Below are positions 50,882 through 60,127 of a stretch of DNA of 64,000 nucleotides, piece after piece. The DNA is taken from assembly GCF_042662625.1 (NCBI RefSeq), contig NZ_JBHSXH010000015.1:682001-746000 (forward strand). The letters run 5' to 3'. Under the pieces are notes generated by a model. The model saw only the letters and a program-made list of their open reading frames with translations. It did no database searches and was not told the origin of the DNA. Position 1 is the first letter of the stretch. Every line of letters begins with the position of its first letter. Made by a program: the position numbers and the translations under genes. The stretch is from Halopelagius fulvigenes (GTDB taxonomy: Archaea > Halobacteriota > Halobacteria > Halobacteriales > Haloferacaceae).

Positions 50882-52219
50882 ATGGTCTCCGTGGACAGAC
50901 GGCGGTTCCTCGGCGCGTCCGCCGCGGCACTCGCGGGCGCACTCGCCGGGTGCGGCGGCGACTCGTCTGGGACGGACACAGCGACGACGGACTCCGACGG
51001 TACCGGTACCGCCGCCGGCACCCCGTCGCTCGACGACGCGACGGTCGGACTCGAACGCGTCGCCGAGGGGTTCGCCGCGCCGGTGGACCTCTGCGCGCCG
51101 GCGGGAATCGACCGCCGGTTCGTCGCGGACCAACCCGGCGTCGTCTGGTCGGTGACGGAGGACGGCCGCGCCGACAGGCCGTATCTCGACCTCCGGGACC
51201 GCGTGGTGGACGTGAGCGGCTACTCCGAGCGCGGACTGCTGGGGATGGCGGCGCACCCCGACTTCGCGGAGAACGGCCGCCTGTTCGTCAGGTACAGCGC
51301 TCCGAACCGGGAGGGGACGCCCTCGAACTACAGCCACACGTTCGTCCTGAGCGAACTGACGGTGGACCCCGGCGCGGACGACCCCTCGCCGGCGGAGCGA
51401 ACGCTGTTGGAGATTCCGGAACCGCAACCGAACCACAACGCCGGGTTCGTCGTCTTCGGCCCGGACGGCTACCTCTACGTCGGCGTCGGCGACGGCGGCG
51501 GGAGCGGAGACAGCGGGACGGGACACGCCGAAGACTGGTACGACGCCGTGTCCGGCGGCAACGGGCAGGACGTGACGCGGAACCGCCTCGGGAGCGTCCT
51601 GCGGATAGACGTGGATAGCCGCGCGAACGATAGGCCGTACGGGATCCCCGACGACAACCCCCTCGTGGGGCGCGAGGGCTTCGACGAGCAGTACGCGTGG
51701 GGCTTTCGCAACCCGTGGCGAGCGAGTTTCGACGGCGAGGACCTGTACGTCGCCGACGTCGGCGAGAGCGCGTACGAGGAGGTGAACCGCGTGGAGAGGG
51801 GCGGAAACTACGGGTGGAACGTCCGCGAGGGCACCGCCTGCTTCGAGGCCGACGACTGCCCCTCGGAGACCCCCGCAGGCGAACCCCTCGCGAACCCCGT
51901 AATCGAGTACTCCCACTCGGGCGACGGCCCCTCGGGCGCGGCGGTCATCGGCGGGTACGTCTACCGCGGCGACGCGGTTCCGGCCCTCTCGGGGGCGTAC
52001 GTCTTCGCGGACTGGCAGGCGGACGGCCGCCTGTTCGCCGCGAACCCCGACGCCGGGGAGGTTCCGTGGCCCGTCTCGGAGGTGTCCGTCGTCGGGTCGC
52101 CGTCGCTCGGTTCGAACGTCCTCGCGTTCGGCCGCGACGGCGAGGAGTTGTACGTCCTCACGAACGAGGGCGGCGTCTCCGGGTCCTCCGGCGCGCTCTC
52201 TCGACTCGTCGCGCCGTGA
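50882..52219 (+). CDS. Tat-exported lipoprotein, PQQ-type sugar (aldose) dehydrogenase
   Basis: 445 residues from ATG 50882. A twin-arginine signal (RRRFLGASAAALAGALAGC) with a lipobox LAGC gives a Tat-dependent lipid-anchored surface protein. The catalytic part is a six-bladed beta-propeller of the soluble glucose/aldose sugar dehydrogenase type (YliI/GDH-B): GLLGMAAHPDFAENGRLFVRYS, the H-N-A-G-F segment, GDGGGSGD for Ca2+, WGFRNPWRASF and EEVNRVERGGNYGWNVREG. It oxidises sugars with PQQ as cofactor; PQQ synthesis genes are not in the window. TTTAATC at 50852-50858 gives a leaderless start. Confidence 0.86.
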   Translation: MVSVDRRRFLGASAAALAGALAGCGGDSSGTDTATTDSDGTGTAAGTPSLDDATVGLERVAEGFAAPVDLCAPAGIDRRFVADQPGVVWSVTEDGRADRPYLDLRDRVVDVSGYSERGLLGMAAHPDFAENGRLFVRYSAPNREGTPSNYSHTFVLSELTVDPGADDPSPAERTLLEIPEPQPNHNAGFVVFGPDGYLYVGVGDGGGSGDSGTGHAEDWYDAVSGGNGQDVTRNRLGSVLRIDVDSRANDRPYGIPDDNPLVGREGFDEQYAWGFRNPWRASFDGEDLYVADVGESAYEEVNRVERGGNYGWNVREGTACFEADDCPSETPAGEPLANPVIEYSHSGDGPSGAAVIGGYVYRGDAVPALSGAYVFADWQADGRLFAANPDAGEVPWPVSEVSVVGSPSLGSNVLAFGRDGEELYVLTNEGGVSGSSGALSRLVAP

Positions 52220-52240
52220 AAAATCGGGTGCTCTCCCTCG

Positions 52241-53287
52241 TCAGTCGTTCTGAACGGGTTCGACGGGTGATTCGACGTTCCCGTCGAGGCTCGCGTCGAC
52301 GTCGACGCGGCGGCCGGAGTCGGCGGACTCGTACGCCGCCTCGGTGAGTGCGGTCACCTTCACCGCGTCCGCGGGGGGAATCTGAGACTCCGCGTCGCCG
52401 CGAACTGCGTCGAAGAAGTTGCCGAGTTTCCGCTCCGTGAGGTCCTCGAACGACGGTTCCTCGGGCGTCGCCTCGTACGTCGTCCCGTTCTCGGTGACGC
52501 GGATCGTCTCGCCGTCGAAGGAGACGGAGCCCTCGGTGCCCCAGACGGAGAGCATCTCGCCGGGCGCGGGCGCACTCCGCCCCGCGCCGGAGACGCCGAC
52601 GCTCGCGGTCATGCGGCCGTCGTCGCGTTCGAGCGTCACGGCCAGCGCCGAGTTCACGTCCACGTCCGCGCCGCGGGCGTCCACCGTCGCGGCGACGGCC
52701 ACGGGCGTACTCCGCGTCGCCCACAGGAGCGAATCGAGCAGGTGCGACCCCGAGTCGTAGAGTTGGCCGCCGCCCGACAGCGCCGGGTTCCCGCGCCAAC
52801 TGTCGCCGACGGCGTCTATCCACACCTGTTCGAGGTGGCAGGTCGCCATGTGCGGCGTGCCGATGCGGCCCTCGTCGATGACGCGCCGAATCTCCCGGAA
52901 CCGGTCGTCGAAGTGTCGCTGGTAGCCGACGGCGAGGACGCAGTCGCGCGCCTCCGCCTCGCGGGCGAGGGTGCGCGCGTCCGCCAAGTCCGTCACCATG
53001 GGCTTCTCCAGGTGGACGTGGACGCCGCGTTCGAGACACGACATCGCGTGCTCGAAGTGGAGGGTGTGCGGCGAGGAGATGATGGCGGCGTCGGCGTCCA
53101 CGGCGTCCAGCAGTTCCTCGTGGGAGTCGTACGCCGGCGCGTGCAGTTCCGATTCGAACGTCGCGCGGGCGGACCCGGAGGGGTCCGCGCCGCCGACGAT
53201 TTCGACGTCGTCGAGCGAGTTTGCGATGTGGCTCTCCAGTCTGCCGAGGGAGCCGAGACCGATTGCGACCACCGAAAGATGCGTCAT
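52241..53287 (-). CDS. Gfo/Idh/MocA-family NAD(P)-dependent oxidoreductase
   Basis: 348 residues. An N-terminal Rossmann domain (VVAIGLGSLGRLESHIA), the EKPM motif (HLEKPMVTDLADARTL) and the catalytic-type GGGQLYDSGSHLLDSLLW in the second domain. Acts on sugars, inositol or similar polyols as a dehydrogenase. A minus-strand GTTTTTC near 53313-53320 supports the start at 53287. Convergent with the PQQ-type dehydrogenase, so the two sugar oxidation genes share an end region. Confidence 0.88.
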   Translation of the reverse strand: MTHLSVVAIGLGSLGRLESHIANSLDDVEIVGGADPSGSARATFESELHAPAYDSHEELLDAVDADAAIISSPHTLHFEHAMSCLERGVHVHLEKPMVTDLADARTLAREAEARDCVLAVGYQRHFDDRFREIRRVIDEGRIGTPHMATCHLEQVWIDAVGDSWRGNPALSGGGQLYDSGSHLLDSLLWATRSTPVAVAATVDARGADVDVNSALAVTLERDDGRMTASVGVSGAGRSAPAPGEMLSVWGTEGSVSFDGETIRVTENGTTYEATPEEPSFEDLTERKLGNFFDAVRGDAESQIPPADAVKVTALTEAAYESADSGRRVDVDASLDGNVESPVEPVQND

Positions 53288-53604
53288 GCCGTCACCGGGG
53301 AGTTCCGGAGTGAAAAACGTTCCGACAAGAACGAAATTCTATCTAAATTGAGACACGACCGATCCGAACGTTTCCGTCCTCTGTAATTCGGATCTGACTC
53401 CGCTGAGAAGACGGGTGTTCGATTTGGAGATTGAATGCGAGACGGAGGGGTTCGGTTCGAACACTCTCGCCGGGAGTCCCGCGAGCGAACGAAGTGAGCG
53501 AGTGGAACGTCGGTGAGACCATCGAGAAGAGAGGACATCGACCGGAGGGAGATGGCCTCGCCGGGAGTGTCACGTTTTTCACCGACGCGTGAGACGTGTT
53601 CACT
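53288..53604. other. Intergenic region with short repeats
   Basis: About 317 bases with slightly lower G+C. It holds two copies of CTCGCCGGGAGT (53466-53477 and 53557-53568) 91 bases apart, and GCGAGCGAACGAAGTGAGCGAG (53481-53502), a type of intergenic repeat seen often in haloarchaeal genomes. TATA-like GTTTTTC at 53313-53320 (minus gene) and 53574-53580 (plus gene) mark the two promoters. No convincing gene. Confidence 0.5.
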
Positions 53605-54633
<1,029 letters not shown>

Positions 54634-54634
54634 C

Positions 54635-55048
54635 TCAGGCGTACCCCAAGTCGCGGAGGTAGTCGCAGAGGACGTGCGCGTAGAGGACGACGGCGCTGAA
54701 GACGGCCACCCCGCCGAGTCCGACGGCCACGAGGCCGAAGACGAGGACGCCGCCGACGACGTGGTGACTGAGGAGTCGCCGGGGGCGGAGCACGTCGTCG
54801 TACCCCGCGAACACCTTCTCCTGTTCTATCAGGCCGACTCGCGGGTTCGTCACGGCCAGTCTGAGGTGTCGCCAGTCGCCGACGACGACCCGCGAGAGGA
54901 GGAAGTGGTCCAGATCGACGAAGACGCTCAACAGGACGCCGTACGCGACGAACGCCGCGAGGAGGGGGAGCGACTCGGTTCCGACGAGAAGGAGGGCCGC
55001 GACGCTCCCGACGACTGCGCCGACGGCGGCGTGTTCGCCCGACTTCAC
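54635..55048 (-). CDS. Membrane-bound metal-dependent hydrolase-like protein
   Basis: 137 residues, four hydrophobic segments. The pattern GEHAAVGAVVG, SVFVDLDHFLL and LLSHHVVGGVLVFG matches the YdjM/DUF457 family of small inner-membrane proteins with conserved His/Asp that may bind metal. The stop is directly after the convergent aldo/keto reductase stop. Co-transcribed with the Rdx protein (4-base gap). Confidence 0.8.
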   Translation of the reverse strand: MKSGEHAAVGAVVGSVAALLLVGTESLPLLAAFVAYGVLLSVFVDLDHFLLSRVVVGDWRHLRLAVTNPRVGLIEQEKVFAGYDDVLRPRRLLSHHVVGGVLVFGLVAVGLGGVAVFSAVVLYAHVLCDYLRDLGYA

Positions 55049-55052
55049 CGTC

Positions 55053-55283
55053 TCAAAGCGCCTCGCGGACGCGGCGCGTGATGTCGTCCACGTCGTACTC
55101 GTCGTCCGCTTTATCCCAGACCGTCTCGCCGTCCACCGCGACGGTCAGGACGCCGTGGTCGCCGGTCACCAGCGCCACCCTGTCGAGCTTCTCGCCGAAC
55201 TGCCGCAGGAGCGAGTGCTGAATCTCCTCGGCCCGGTCGAGGAAGCCGCAGGGGACGCAGTACTCGATTTCGACGGTCGTCAT
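55053..55283 (-). CDS. SelT/SelW/SelH-like (Rdx) thioredoxin-fold protein
   Basis: 76 residues. CxxC redox motif Cys9-Val-Pro-Cys12 in EIEYCVPCGFLDRAEE, and a beta-strand LTVAVDGETVWD near the end, match the Rdx/SelW family (Cys instead of selenocysteine). Probably a cytosolic thiol oxidoreductase. First gene of a two-gene operon with the DUF457-like protein. Confidence 0.88.
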   Translation of the reverse strand: MTTVEIEYCVPCGFLDRAEEIQHSLLRQFGEKLDRVALVTGDHGVLTVAVDGETVWDKADDEYDVDDITRRVREAL

Positions 55284-55365
55284 GCGCGGACGTTCTCCGC
55301 GGAGGAAGGTAAACCCGGCGCGACCGAACGGGCGGCGCGGCGGGCGCGACCGACGCCCCCGGCGT

Positions 55366-56043
55366 TCACTCGCCGCGGCGGAACCCGAACGGTCGCCAGT
55401 AGAGCAGTCCCACGGTGACGAGGAACACCGCCGTCGAGATGTCGTAGGAGAAGTCGAACGCCACCGCGGCGACGGCGGACCCGCCGCCGACGACGCCCGT
55501 CAGAAGCGAGACGACGATGGGCCACGAACAGGAGACGCACGACAGGAGGCCGAGGAGTCCCGACACCGCGGACCCCGCGGCGTCGATGACGGTGGCGTAG
55601 ACGAGGTACGCCAACGCGAGGTAGCCGACGACGCGGGCGGGCATGAGAACGACGGCGGCGTACGGCGTCGAGAGGACGGGCGCCGGTCCCCACCCGGGCG
55701 CGAGCGTGGCGATTCTCATTCCCCACTCCGCCCCCGGAACCTGTCCCGCGGCGGTGACGACGACGCCGCCGGCGACGGCGAGGAGGGCCGCGTAGCCGAC
55801 GGCGACGGCGGCGGCCCGACGCCGCGTCGTCCTGTCCGTCGGGGCCACGTCGGTTTTCCAGACGGCGAGGACGCCGACGAGTATCCAGACGAGTCCGTAC
55901 AGCGCGTACCGCGGTCGGGTGACCGAGATGCCCGCCGCCGCGACGTAGGCGAGAGCGGCGAGAACGAGCGTGTTGGCGAGGAGTCCGGCGAGGAGGAGGT
56001 CGTCGCGCGAGGGCCGGGAGAACGCGGCGGAGACGGAGGTCAT
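55366..56043 (-). CDS. Multi-pass membrane protein next to haem A genes (DUF7546-like)
   Basis: 225 residues from ATG 56043, six membrane helices. A conserved LLSCVSCSWPIVVSLLTG segment with two Cys near a helix end could bind metal or form a disulfide. It overlaps the haem-synthase gene by 4 bases, so it is probably co-expressed and may assist cytochrome oxidase assembly or copper/haem handling. The family name is from memory; function unknown. Confidence 0.72.
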   Translation of the reverse strand: MTSVSAAFSRPSRDDLLLAGLLANTLVLAALAYVAAAGISVTRPRYALYGLVWILVGVLAVWKTDVAPTDRTTRRRAAAVAVGYAALLAVAGGVVVTAAGQVPGAEWGMRIATLAPGWGPAPVLSTPYAAVVLMPARVVGYLALAYLVYATVIDAAGSAVSGLLGLLSCVSCSWPIVVSLLTGVVGGGSAVAAVAFDFSYDISTAVFLVTVGLLYWRPFGFRRGE

Positions 56044-57446
56044 AGCGCCAACGTGTCCACGACGACGGCGAGAAGCACCGTGCCGAGATAGGCGTTCGAG
56101 GCGTGGAACGCGCGGAACGCCGCCCGCTCGCTCTGCTCGTAGTGCAGGCGGACGACGAAGTAGAGGAACAGGCCCCCGAACGCGACGCTCGTGAGCGCGT
56201 ACAGCAGTCCCAGCGCTTCCGTCGCCGCCAGCACGCCCGCGGCGACGAGCGTCGCCCCGAGGTACCAGAGGATGTGCTTCCGCGTCGTCGTCTCGCCGCG
56301 GACGACGGGCATCATCGGGAAGCCGCCGCGCTCGTAGTCGTCCTTGTACGCCAGCGCGAGGTTGTAGAAGTGCGCGGGCGTCCACAGGAAGATGACCGTC
56401 GCCAAGACGAGGCCGCCGAGTCCCACGTCGCCCGTCACGGCGACCCAGCCGATGAGCGCCGGGAGCGCGCCCGCCGCGCCGCCGACGACGGTGTTCTGCA
56501 CCGTGTTGGGCTTCAGCATCAGCGTGTAGACGACGCTGTAGAAGATGATGGCAGCGAGGCCGAGCACCGCCGCGAGAACGTTCACCCACGCGAACAGCGC
56601 GAGCGACGCCGCCGCGAGGGCGAGTCCGAACGCGATGGCGTTGCGGACGGGGACGAGGTCGGTGGCCAGCGGTCGGTCGTTCGTCCGCGACATCCGGCGG
56701 TCGATGTCCCGCTCGAAGACGTGGTTGAACGTCCCCGACGCGCCGATGGAGAGGACGCCGCCGCCGAGCGTCGCCAGCACTATCTCGGGGGAGAGTCCCC
56801 CGGTCGTCGCGCTCGCGAGGGCCATCCCCGCCGAGGCGACGAGACAGAGCAGCCACATCAGCCGCGGTTTCATCATCCGGAAGTACGCGTTCGCCGTCGC
56901 CTTCGCGCGGGCGAGGGGGGCGGTCGGAACCTCCGGGCCGTGCGACTCCGCGGGCGGGAGGTCCGGTTCCGGGTGGCCGGTCGGCGACTCCGAGGGGTCG
57001 CCGGTCTCGGATTCGAGCGACCATGCCAACGCCGCCACGAGGCCGCCGAAGATGGCCATCCCGACGGCGAGGTGGAGGGCGGAGAGCGTCCCGCCGCCGC
57101 CTTCCGTGGCGACGAGAGCGCCGAGTCCCGCCTGCACCGGGTACAACGCGCCGGCGACGAGCATCGGCACGAGGACGCGACGCTCGACGTCGGCGCGGAG
57201 GGCGGCGACGAGCGTCACGACGCCGAGCAGTCCGACGGCCACCGCCGCGATTCGGTGGCCGATGGCCACCCACCCGGCGAGCGTCGTCGGCGTGGCGAAG
57301 CCGTCACCGCAGGCGGGCCACGCAGTACACGCCGCGGCGGCGTCGGTCACGGCCGTCGTCGCTCCGACGAGTAACAGGAGATAGACGCCCATCGCCGTCG
57401 CCGCGAGGAGGCCGTGGACGGTATCGTGTGTGCGAGTCGATTCCAC
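56040..57446 (-). CDS. ctaB: Fusion of half-length CtaA (COX15-like) with haem O synthase CtaB
   Basis: 468 residues, GTG start. The N-terminal 160 residues carry four helices of the CtaA type (HGLLAATAMGVYLLLLVGATTAVTDAAAACTAWPACGDG, HRIAAVAVGLLG, LHLAVGMAIFGGLVA; Cys pair and two His), half the usual eight. An acidic linker (about 160-190) leads to a complete protohaem IX farnesyltransferase with Asp-rich NHVFERDIDRRMSRTNDRPLA and YKDDYERGGFPMMP. So haem B to O (CtaB) is certain; haem O to A may need a partner for the other half. Precedes the divergent coxB. Confidence 0.9.
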   Translation of the reverse strand: MESTRTHDTVHGLLAATAMGVYLLLLVGATTAVTDAAAACTAWPACGDGFATPTTLAGWVAIGHRIAAVAVGLLGVVTLVAALRADVERRVLVPMLVAGALYPVQAGLGALVATEGGGGTLSALHLAVGMAIFGGLVAALAWSLESETGDPSESPTGHPEPDLPPAESHGPEVPTAPLARAKATANAYFRMMKPRLMWLLCLVASAGMALASATTGGLSPEIVLATLGGGVLSIGASGTFNHVFERDIDRRMSRTNDRPLATDLVPVRNAIAFGLALAAASLALFAWVNVLAAVLGLAAIIFYSVVYTLMLKPNTVQNTVVGGAAGALPALIGWVAVTGDVGLGGLVLATVIFLWTPAHFYNLALAYKDDYERGGFPMMPVVRGETTTRKHILWYLGATLVAAGVLAATEALGLLYALTSVAFGGLFLYFVVRLHYEQSERAAFRAFHASNAYLGTVLLAVVVDTLAL

Positions 57447-57479
57447 GAGTAAGCACCTGAGAGCGGTTTCGAACGCACT

Positions 57480-57541
57480 CTATTTAGGACCCGCGCTTTC
57501 GCCCGTGGGGGCCGCTGTGCGGGAGTCAGCAACTATTTAGG
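57480..57541. promoter_or_regulatory. Divergent promoter with two CTATTTAGG motifs
   Basis: CTATTTAGG occurs at 57480-57488 and at 57533-57541, same orientation, 53 bases apart, each followed by G/C and CC. The second is 25-33 bases before coxB ATG 57566. The first, read on the other strand (CCTAAATAG), is 34-42 bases before the CtaA-CtaB GTG. They may be TATA boxes of the two genes, with the symmetry suggesting common control. Confidence 0.5.
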
Positions 57542-57565
57542 CCCTTGTTCCTAACCCTCGATAAG

Positions 57566-58375
57566 ATGCGAAAGACGCGCTTGGCGCTCGTTCCTCTGCT
57601 CTCGATGCTGGCGATGGCGCTCGCCGCACTCCCCGTCGCGGCGCAACCGTCGTCTAGCGCGCAGTTGATCAACGAGCTGAACGGAAAACTCCTGTACGTG
57701 GCAGTACCCATCACCCTGCTCGTGGAGGCCATCCTCCTCTACACGGTGGTGAAGTTCCGGAACAGCGGTAACCCGCTTCCGACGCGGGAGAACCGTCGCC
57801 TCGAAATCACCTGGACCATCGCGACGGCCATCATCCTGCTCTTCGTCGGCGTTGCGTCGTACGGCGTCCTCGCGGACGTGACGTACACGCAGGGTTACAA
57901 CGCCGCGGAACCGCAGGTCGAACAGGGTCAGGGCGACCCCGTGGTCGTCCGCGCAGAAGCGTACCAGTGGGGCTGGGAGATGTCGTACCCGCAGGCGGGT
58001 AACTTCACGACCGGCACCGAGATAGTCGTCCCCAAGGACAGGACCGTCATCATCCACGTGACCAGTCGGGACGTGGTACACGCGTTCCACGTGCCCGAGT
58101 TGGGCCTGAAGCAGGACGCGATGCCCGGACAGCTCAACACCATCAACACCGTCCCCTACGAGACGGGGACGTACCAAGGCTACTGCGCGGAGTACTGCGG
58201 CGTCTCCCACTCGCAGATGTACTTCACCATGAAAGTCGTCCCGCAGGACGAGTACCAGCAGTGGCTGAGCGAGCAACAGAACAGCAGTAGCGGCGGTAAC
58301 AGCACCAGCACCGGCGGCAGCGGCGGTAACAGCACCAGCGGTAGCGGCGGTAACAGCACCAGCGAAGGGCAGTAA
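57566..58375 (+). CDS. coxB: Cytochrome c oxidase subunit II
   Basis: 269 residues from ATG 57566. Signal-like first helix, two membrane helices (about 41-62 and 83-105), then an extracellular cupredoxin domain with the CuA site: His172, Cys207, Glu209, Cys211, His215 and Met218 (AEYCGVSHSQM). Takes electrons from a donor such as halocyanin and passes them to subunit I. The last 30 residues are Ser/Gly/Asn/Thr and include GGNSTS three times, giving several N-x-S/T sites. Subunit I is not in the window. Confidence 0.94.
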   Translation: MRKTRLALVPLLSMLAMALAALPVAAQPSSSAQLINELNGKLLYVAVPITLLVEAILLYTVVKFRNSGNPLPTRENRRLEITWTIATAIILLFVGVASYGVLADVTYTQGYNAAEPQVEQGQGDPVVVRAEAYQWGWEMSYPQAGNFTTGTEIVVPKDRTVIIHVTSRDVVHAFHVPELGLKQDAMPGQLNTINTVPYETGTYQGYCAEYCGVSHSQMYFTMKVVPQDEYQQWLSEQQNSSSGGNSTSTGGSGGNSTSGSGGNSTSEGQ

Positions 58376-58463
58376 CGTAACCGTCCACCCGCACTTTCTT
58401 CGGCCGACTCAACGCGCCCAGCGGAGGGTGTCGCATCCTCGATCCGTCGTCCGGCGACTGCGT

Positions 58464-58973
58464 CTACAGTTCCTTCTTCATCTCGACGACGGTCCCTGTC
58501 ACCCCCGTAGACTCGTGACCCGAGAACTCGTGGGTGTACTCTCTCACTCGCACGTATCCGCGGGCCTCGTAGAACGAGACCGCGTTGAGCGAGGCCGAGA
58601 GCCCGAGCGTGCGGACGTTGTGCGTTCTGGCCCGCCGTTCCAACTCCGAATAGACACTCGTCCCCACGCCCCGGCGAACGGCCGAGGGGTGGACGTACAC
58701 CCCCGTGACCTCCGCATCTACGTCCGCTTCGTACCCGTCCGGGGGGAGCAGTTTCAACGAACCGAACGCCTCGACTTCCCCGTCGAGTTCCGCGACGATG
58801 AACTCTCTCTCGTTTGCCTCGATGGCCGAGACGTAGTCCGCGGACTCGCATCCCTCGGCCCACGCGTCTACCTGCTCTCGGCTGTACGCTCGCGGACCGA
58901 GTTCTTCGATAGCACGGTAGTGGACGGTCCGGATAGCGTCGGCGTCGGCGGGGGTCGCGTCCCGAGTCCTCAT
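58464..58973 (-). CDS. GNAT-family N-acetyltransferase
   Basis: 169 residues. The acetyl-CoA loop GVYVHPSAVRRGVGTSVYSELERRA (R/Q-x-x-G-x-G/A) is typical, followed by ASLNAVSFYEARGYVRV, the substrate-side beta-bulge with Tyr as acid. The N-terminus MRTRDATPADADAIRTVHYRAI is typical for GNAT. Acetyl acceptor unknown. It is convergent with coxB. Confidence 0.9.
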   Translation of the reverse strand: MRTRDATPADADAIRTVHYRAIEELGPRAYSREQVDAWAEGCESADYVSAIEANEREFIVAELDGEVEAFGSLKLLPPDGYEADVDAEVTGVYVHPSAVRRGVGTSVYSELERRARTHNVRTLGLSASLNAVSFYEARGYVRVREYTHEFSGHESTGVTGTVVEMKKEL

Positions 58974-59077
58974 GCGCGTCTCTCCGCTAGCGGGCGGATT
59001 GAAGGTTCGGTGAAGGGCGGTACTGCGACACGCCCCTCGCGTCGGGTTCCGAGACTACGCTGCACGGGTCGACCGCC

Positions 59078-59509
59078 TCATCCGCGCCGTTCGAGGATGC
59101 GGTCGACGATTCGGCCCGTCGAGAGCAGTTCGCCGTCGTACCGCGCTTCGCAGGGCGACGCGCGGGTCACGTCGCAGTCGATGCCGCGTTCCGCGAGGGC
59201 GGCGCGGATGCCGTCCTCGTCGTGGTGTTGGTCGTGGCCGAGGACGATGACGTCGGGTTCGATGCGTTCGATGGGGACGAAGATGTCCTCGCGGTGGCCG
59301 AGGTGCGCCTCCGCGACCATCTCCAAGGCGTCCACCATGTCCCGGCGTTGCCTGTCGGGGAGGACGGGTTTCGCCTTGTGGGTGACGTTCTCCCGCCGCG
59401 CGACGATGACGTGGAGTTCGTCGCCGAGGGCGGCGGCGTCGCGAAGGTAGTGCAGGTGGCCGGGGTGGAGGATGTCGAACGTCCCCTGCGCGATGACTCT
59501 CTCGGTCAT
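59078..59509 (-). CDS. ribL: Archaeal FAD synthase (cytidylyltransferase-like)
   Basis: 143 residues. Nucleotidyltransferase HxGH motif HPGH (His15, His18 in GTFDILHPGHLHYL), then RRDMVDALEMV and DVIVLGHDQHHDEDGI, as in archaeal RibL, which makes FAD from FMN and ATP or CTP-type nucleotides. Starts inside the stop of the upstream JAMM gene (4-base overlap), so these are one operon. Confidence 0.88.
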   Translation of the reverse strand: MTERVIAQGTFDILHPGHLHYLRDAAALGDELHVIVARRENVTHKAKPVLPDRQRRDMVDALEMVAEAHLGHREDIFVPIERIEPDVIVLGHDQHHDEDGIRAALAERGIDCDVTRASPCEARYDGELLSTGRIVDRILERRG

Positions 59510-59988
59510 GCGTCGTCCAGGTCCAAGTCGTCCTCGGTGAAGTCGAAGAACTCCTCGGGGTCGTCCAGTTCCACGTCGAGGACGTCCAAACTCCGTTGGT
59601 CGCCGTACTGGTCGAACGCCCGCCAGTCGGTTCGTTCGTACGGCGCGCCGACGATGATGTGGACCTTCCCGTTGCCGAACGTGTCCAAGTCGGCGTCGCT
59701 GGGGCGGAGGACGCCGTTCGGGTGGGAGTGAATCGACCCGACGGCGCGCATGTCGTTGGGAATCATGTTCGAGTCCACGGTGGCACTCGTCGGGTCGGAC
59801 TTCGTCCCCGGAACGATGAGGACGTCCGTGATGACCGTCCCCTGTCGGTCGAGTCCGAGACTCCGTGCGTCTTCTCCGCGCAGGAACCCCATGTACTCGT
59901 TGGGGTGCGTTTCGCGGGAGGCCTCGAGTGCGAACTCGAGTGCGTCCTCGGCGATGCCGAGAATCTCTCCCGACCGAAAGAGGCGCAT
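59506..59988 (-). CDS. JAMM/MPN metalloprotease (desampylase-like)
   Basis: 160 residues from ATG 59988. Complete JAMM motif: Glu31 in NEYMGFLRGE, then H-x-H-x7-S-x2-D as His87, His89, Ser97, Asp100 (SIHSHPNGVLRPSDAD). Archaeal JAMM proteins cleave isopeptide bonds to ubiquitin-like SAMP proteins. The acidic C-terminal 35 residues extend beyond the core. A minus-strand CTTAGAAG near 60012-60019 is 28 bases upstream. The in-frame extension to 60057 is not needed. Which SAMP it removes, if any, is unknown. Confidence 0.88.
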   Translation of the reverse strand: MRLFRSGEILGIAEDALEFALEASRETHPNEYMGFLRGEDARSLGLDRQGTVITDVLIVPGTKSDPTSATVDSNMIPNDMRAVGSIHSHPNGVLRPSDADLDTFGNGKVHIIVGAPYERTDWRAFDQYGDQRSLDVLDVELDDPEEFFDFTEDDLDLDDA

Positions 59989-60127
59989 GCTACGAACTCC
60001 GGCGCGTCGCCTTCTAAGAGTTGCGGTCCTGCCGACGGCGGAATCGGCAGACGGCATCGGATTCGCCGATCGACCCCCGGCGATTCGGAAGCGTCAGCCT
60101 CACCACCGTCACCGTCCGACGGGGAGT

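Noticed and set aside
49019..51916. 965-codon minus-strand open frame
   Set aside because: Only its last 253 codons (ABC-2 permease) are real; the rest is antisense to the sugar dehydrogenase and out of frame in the ATPase gene.
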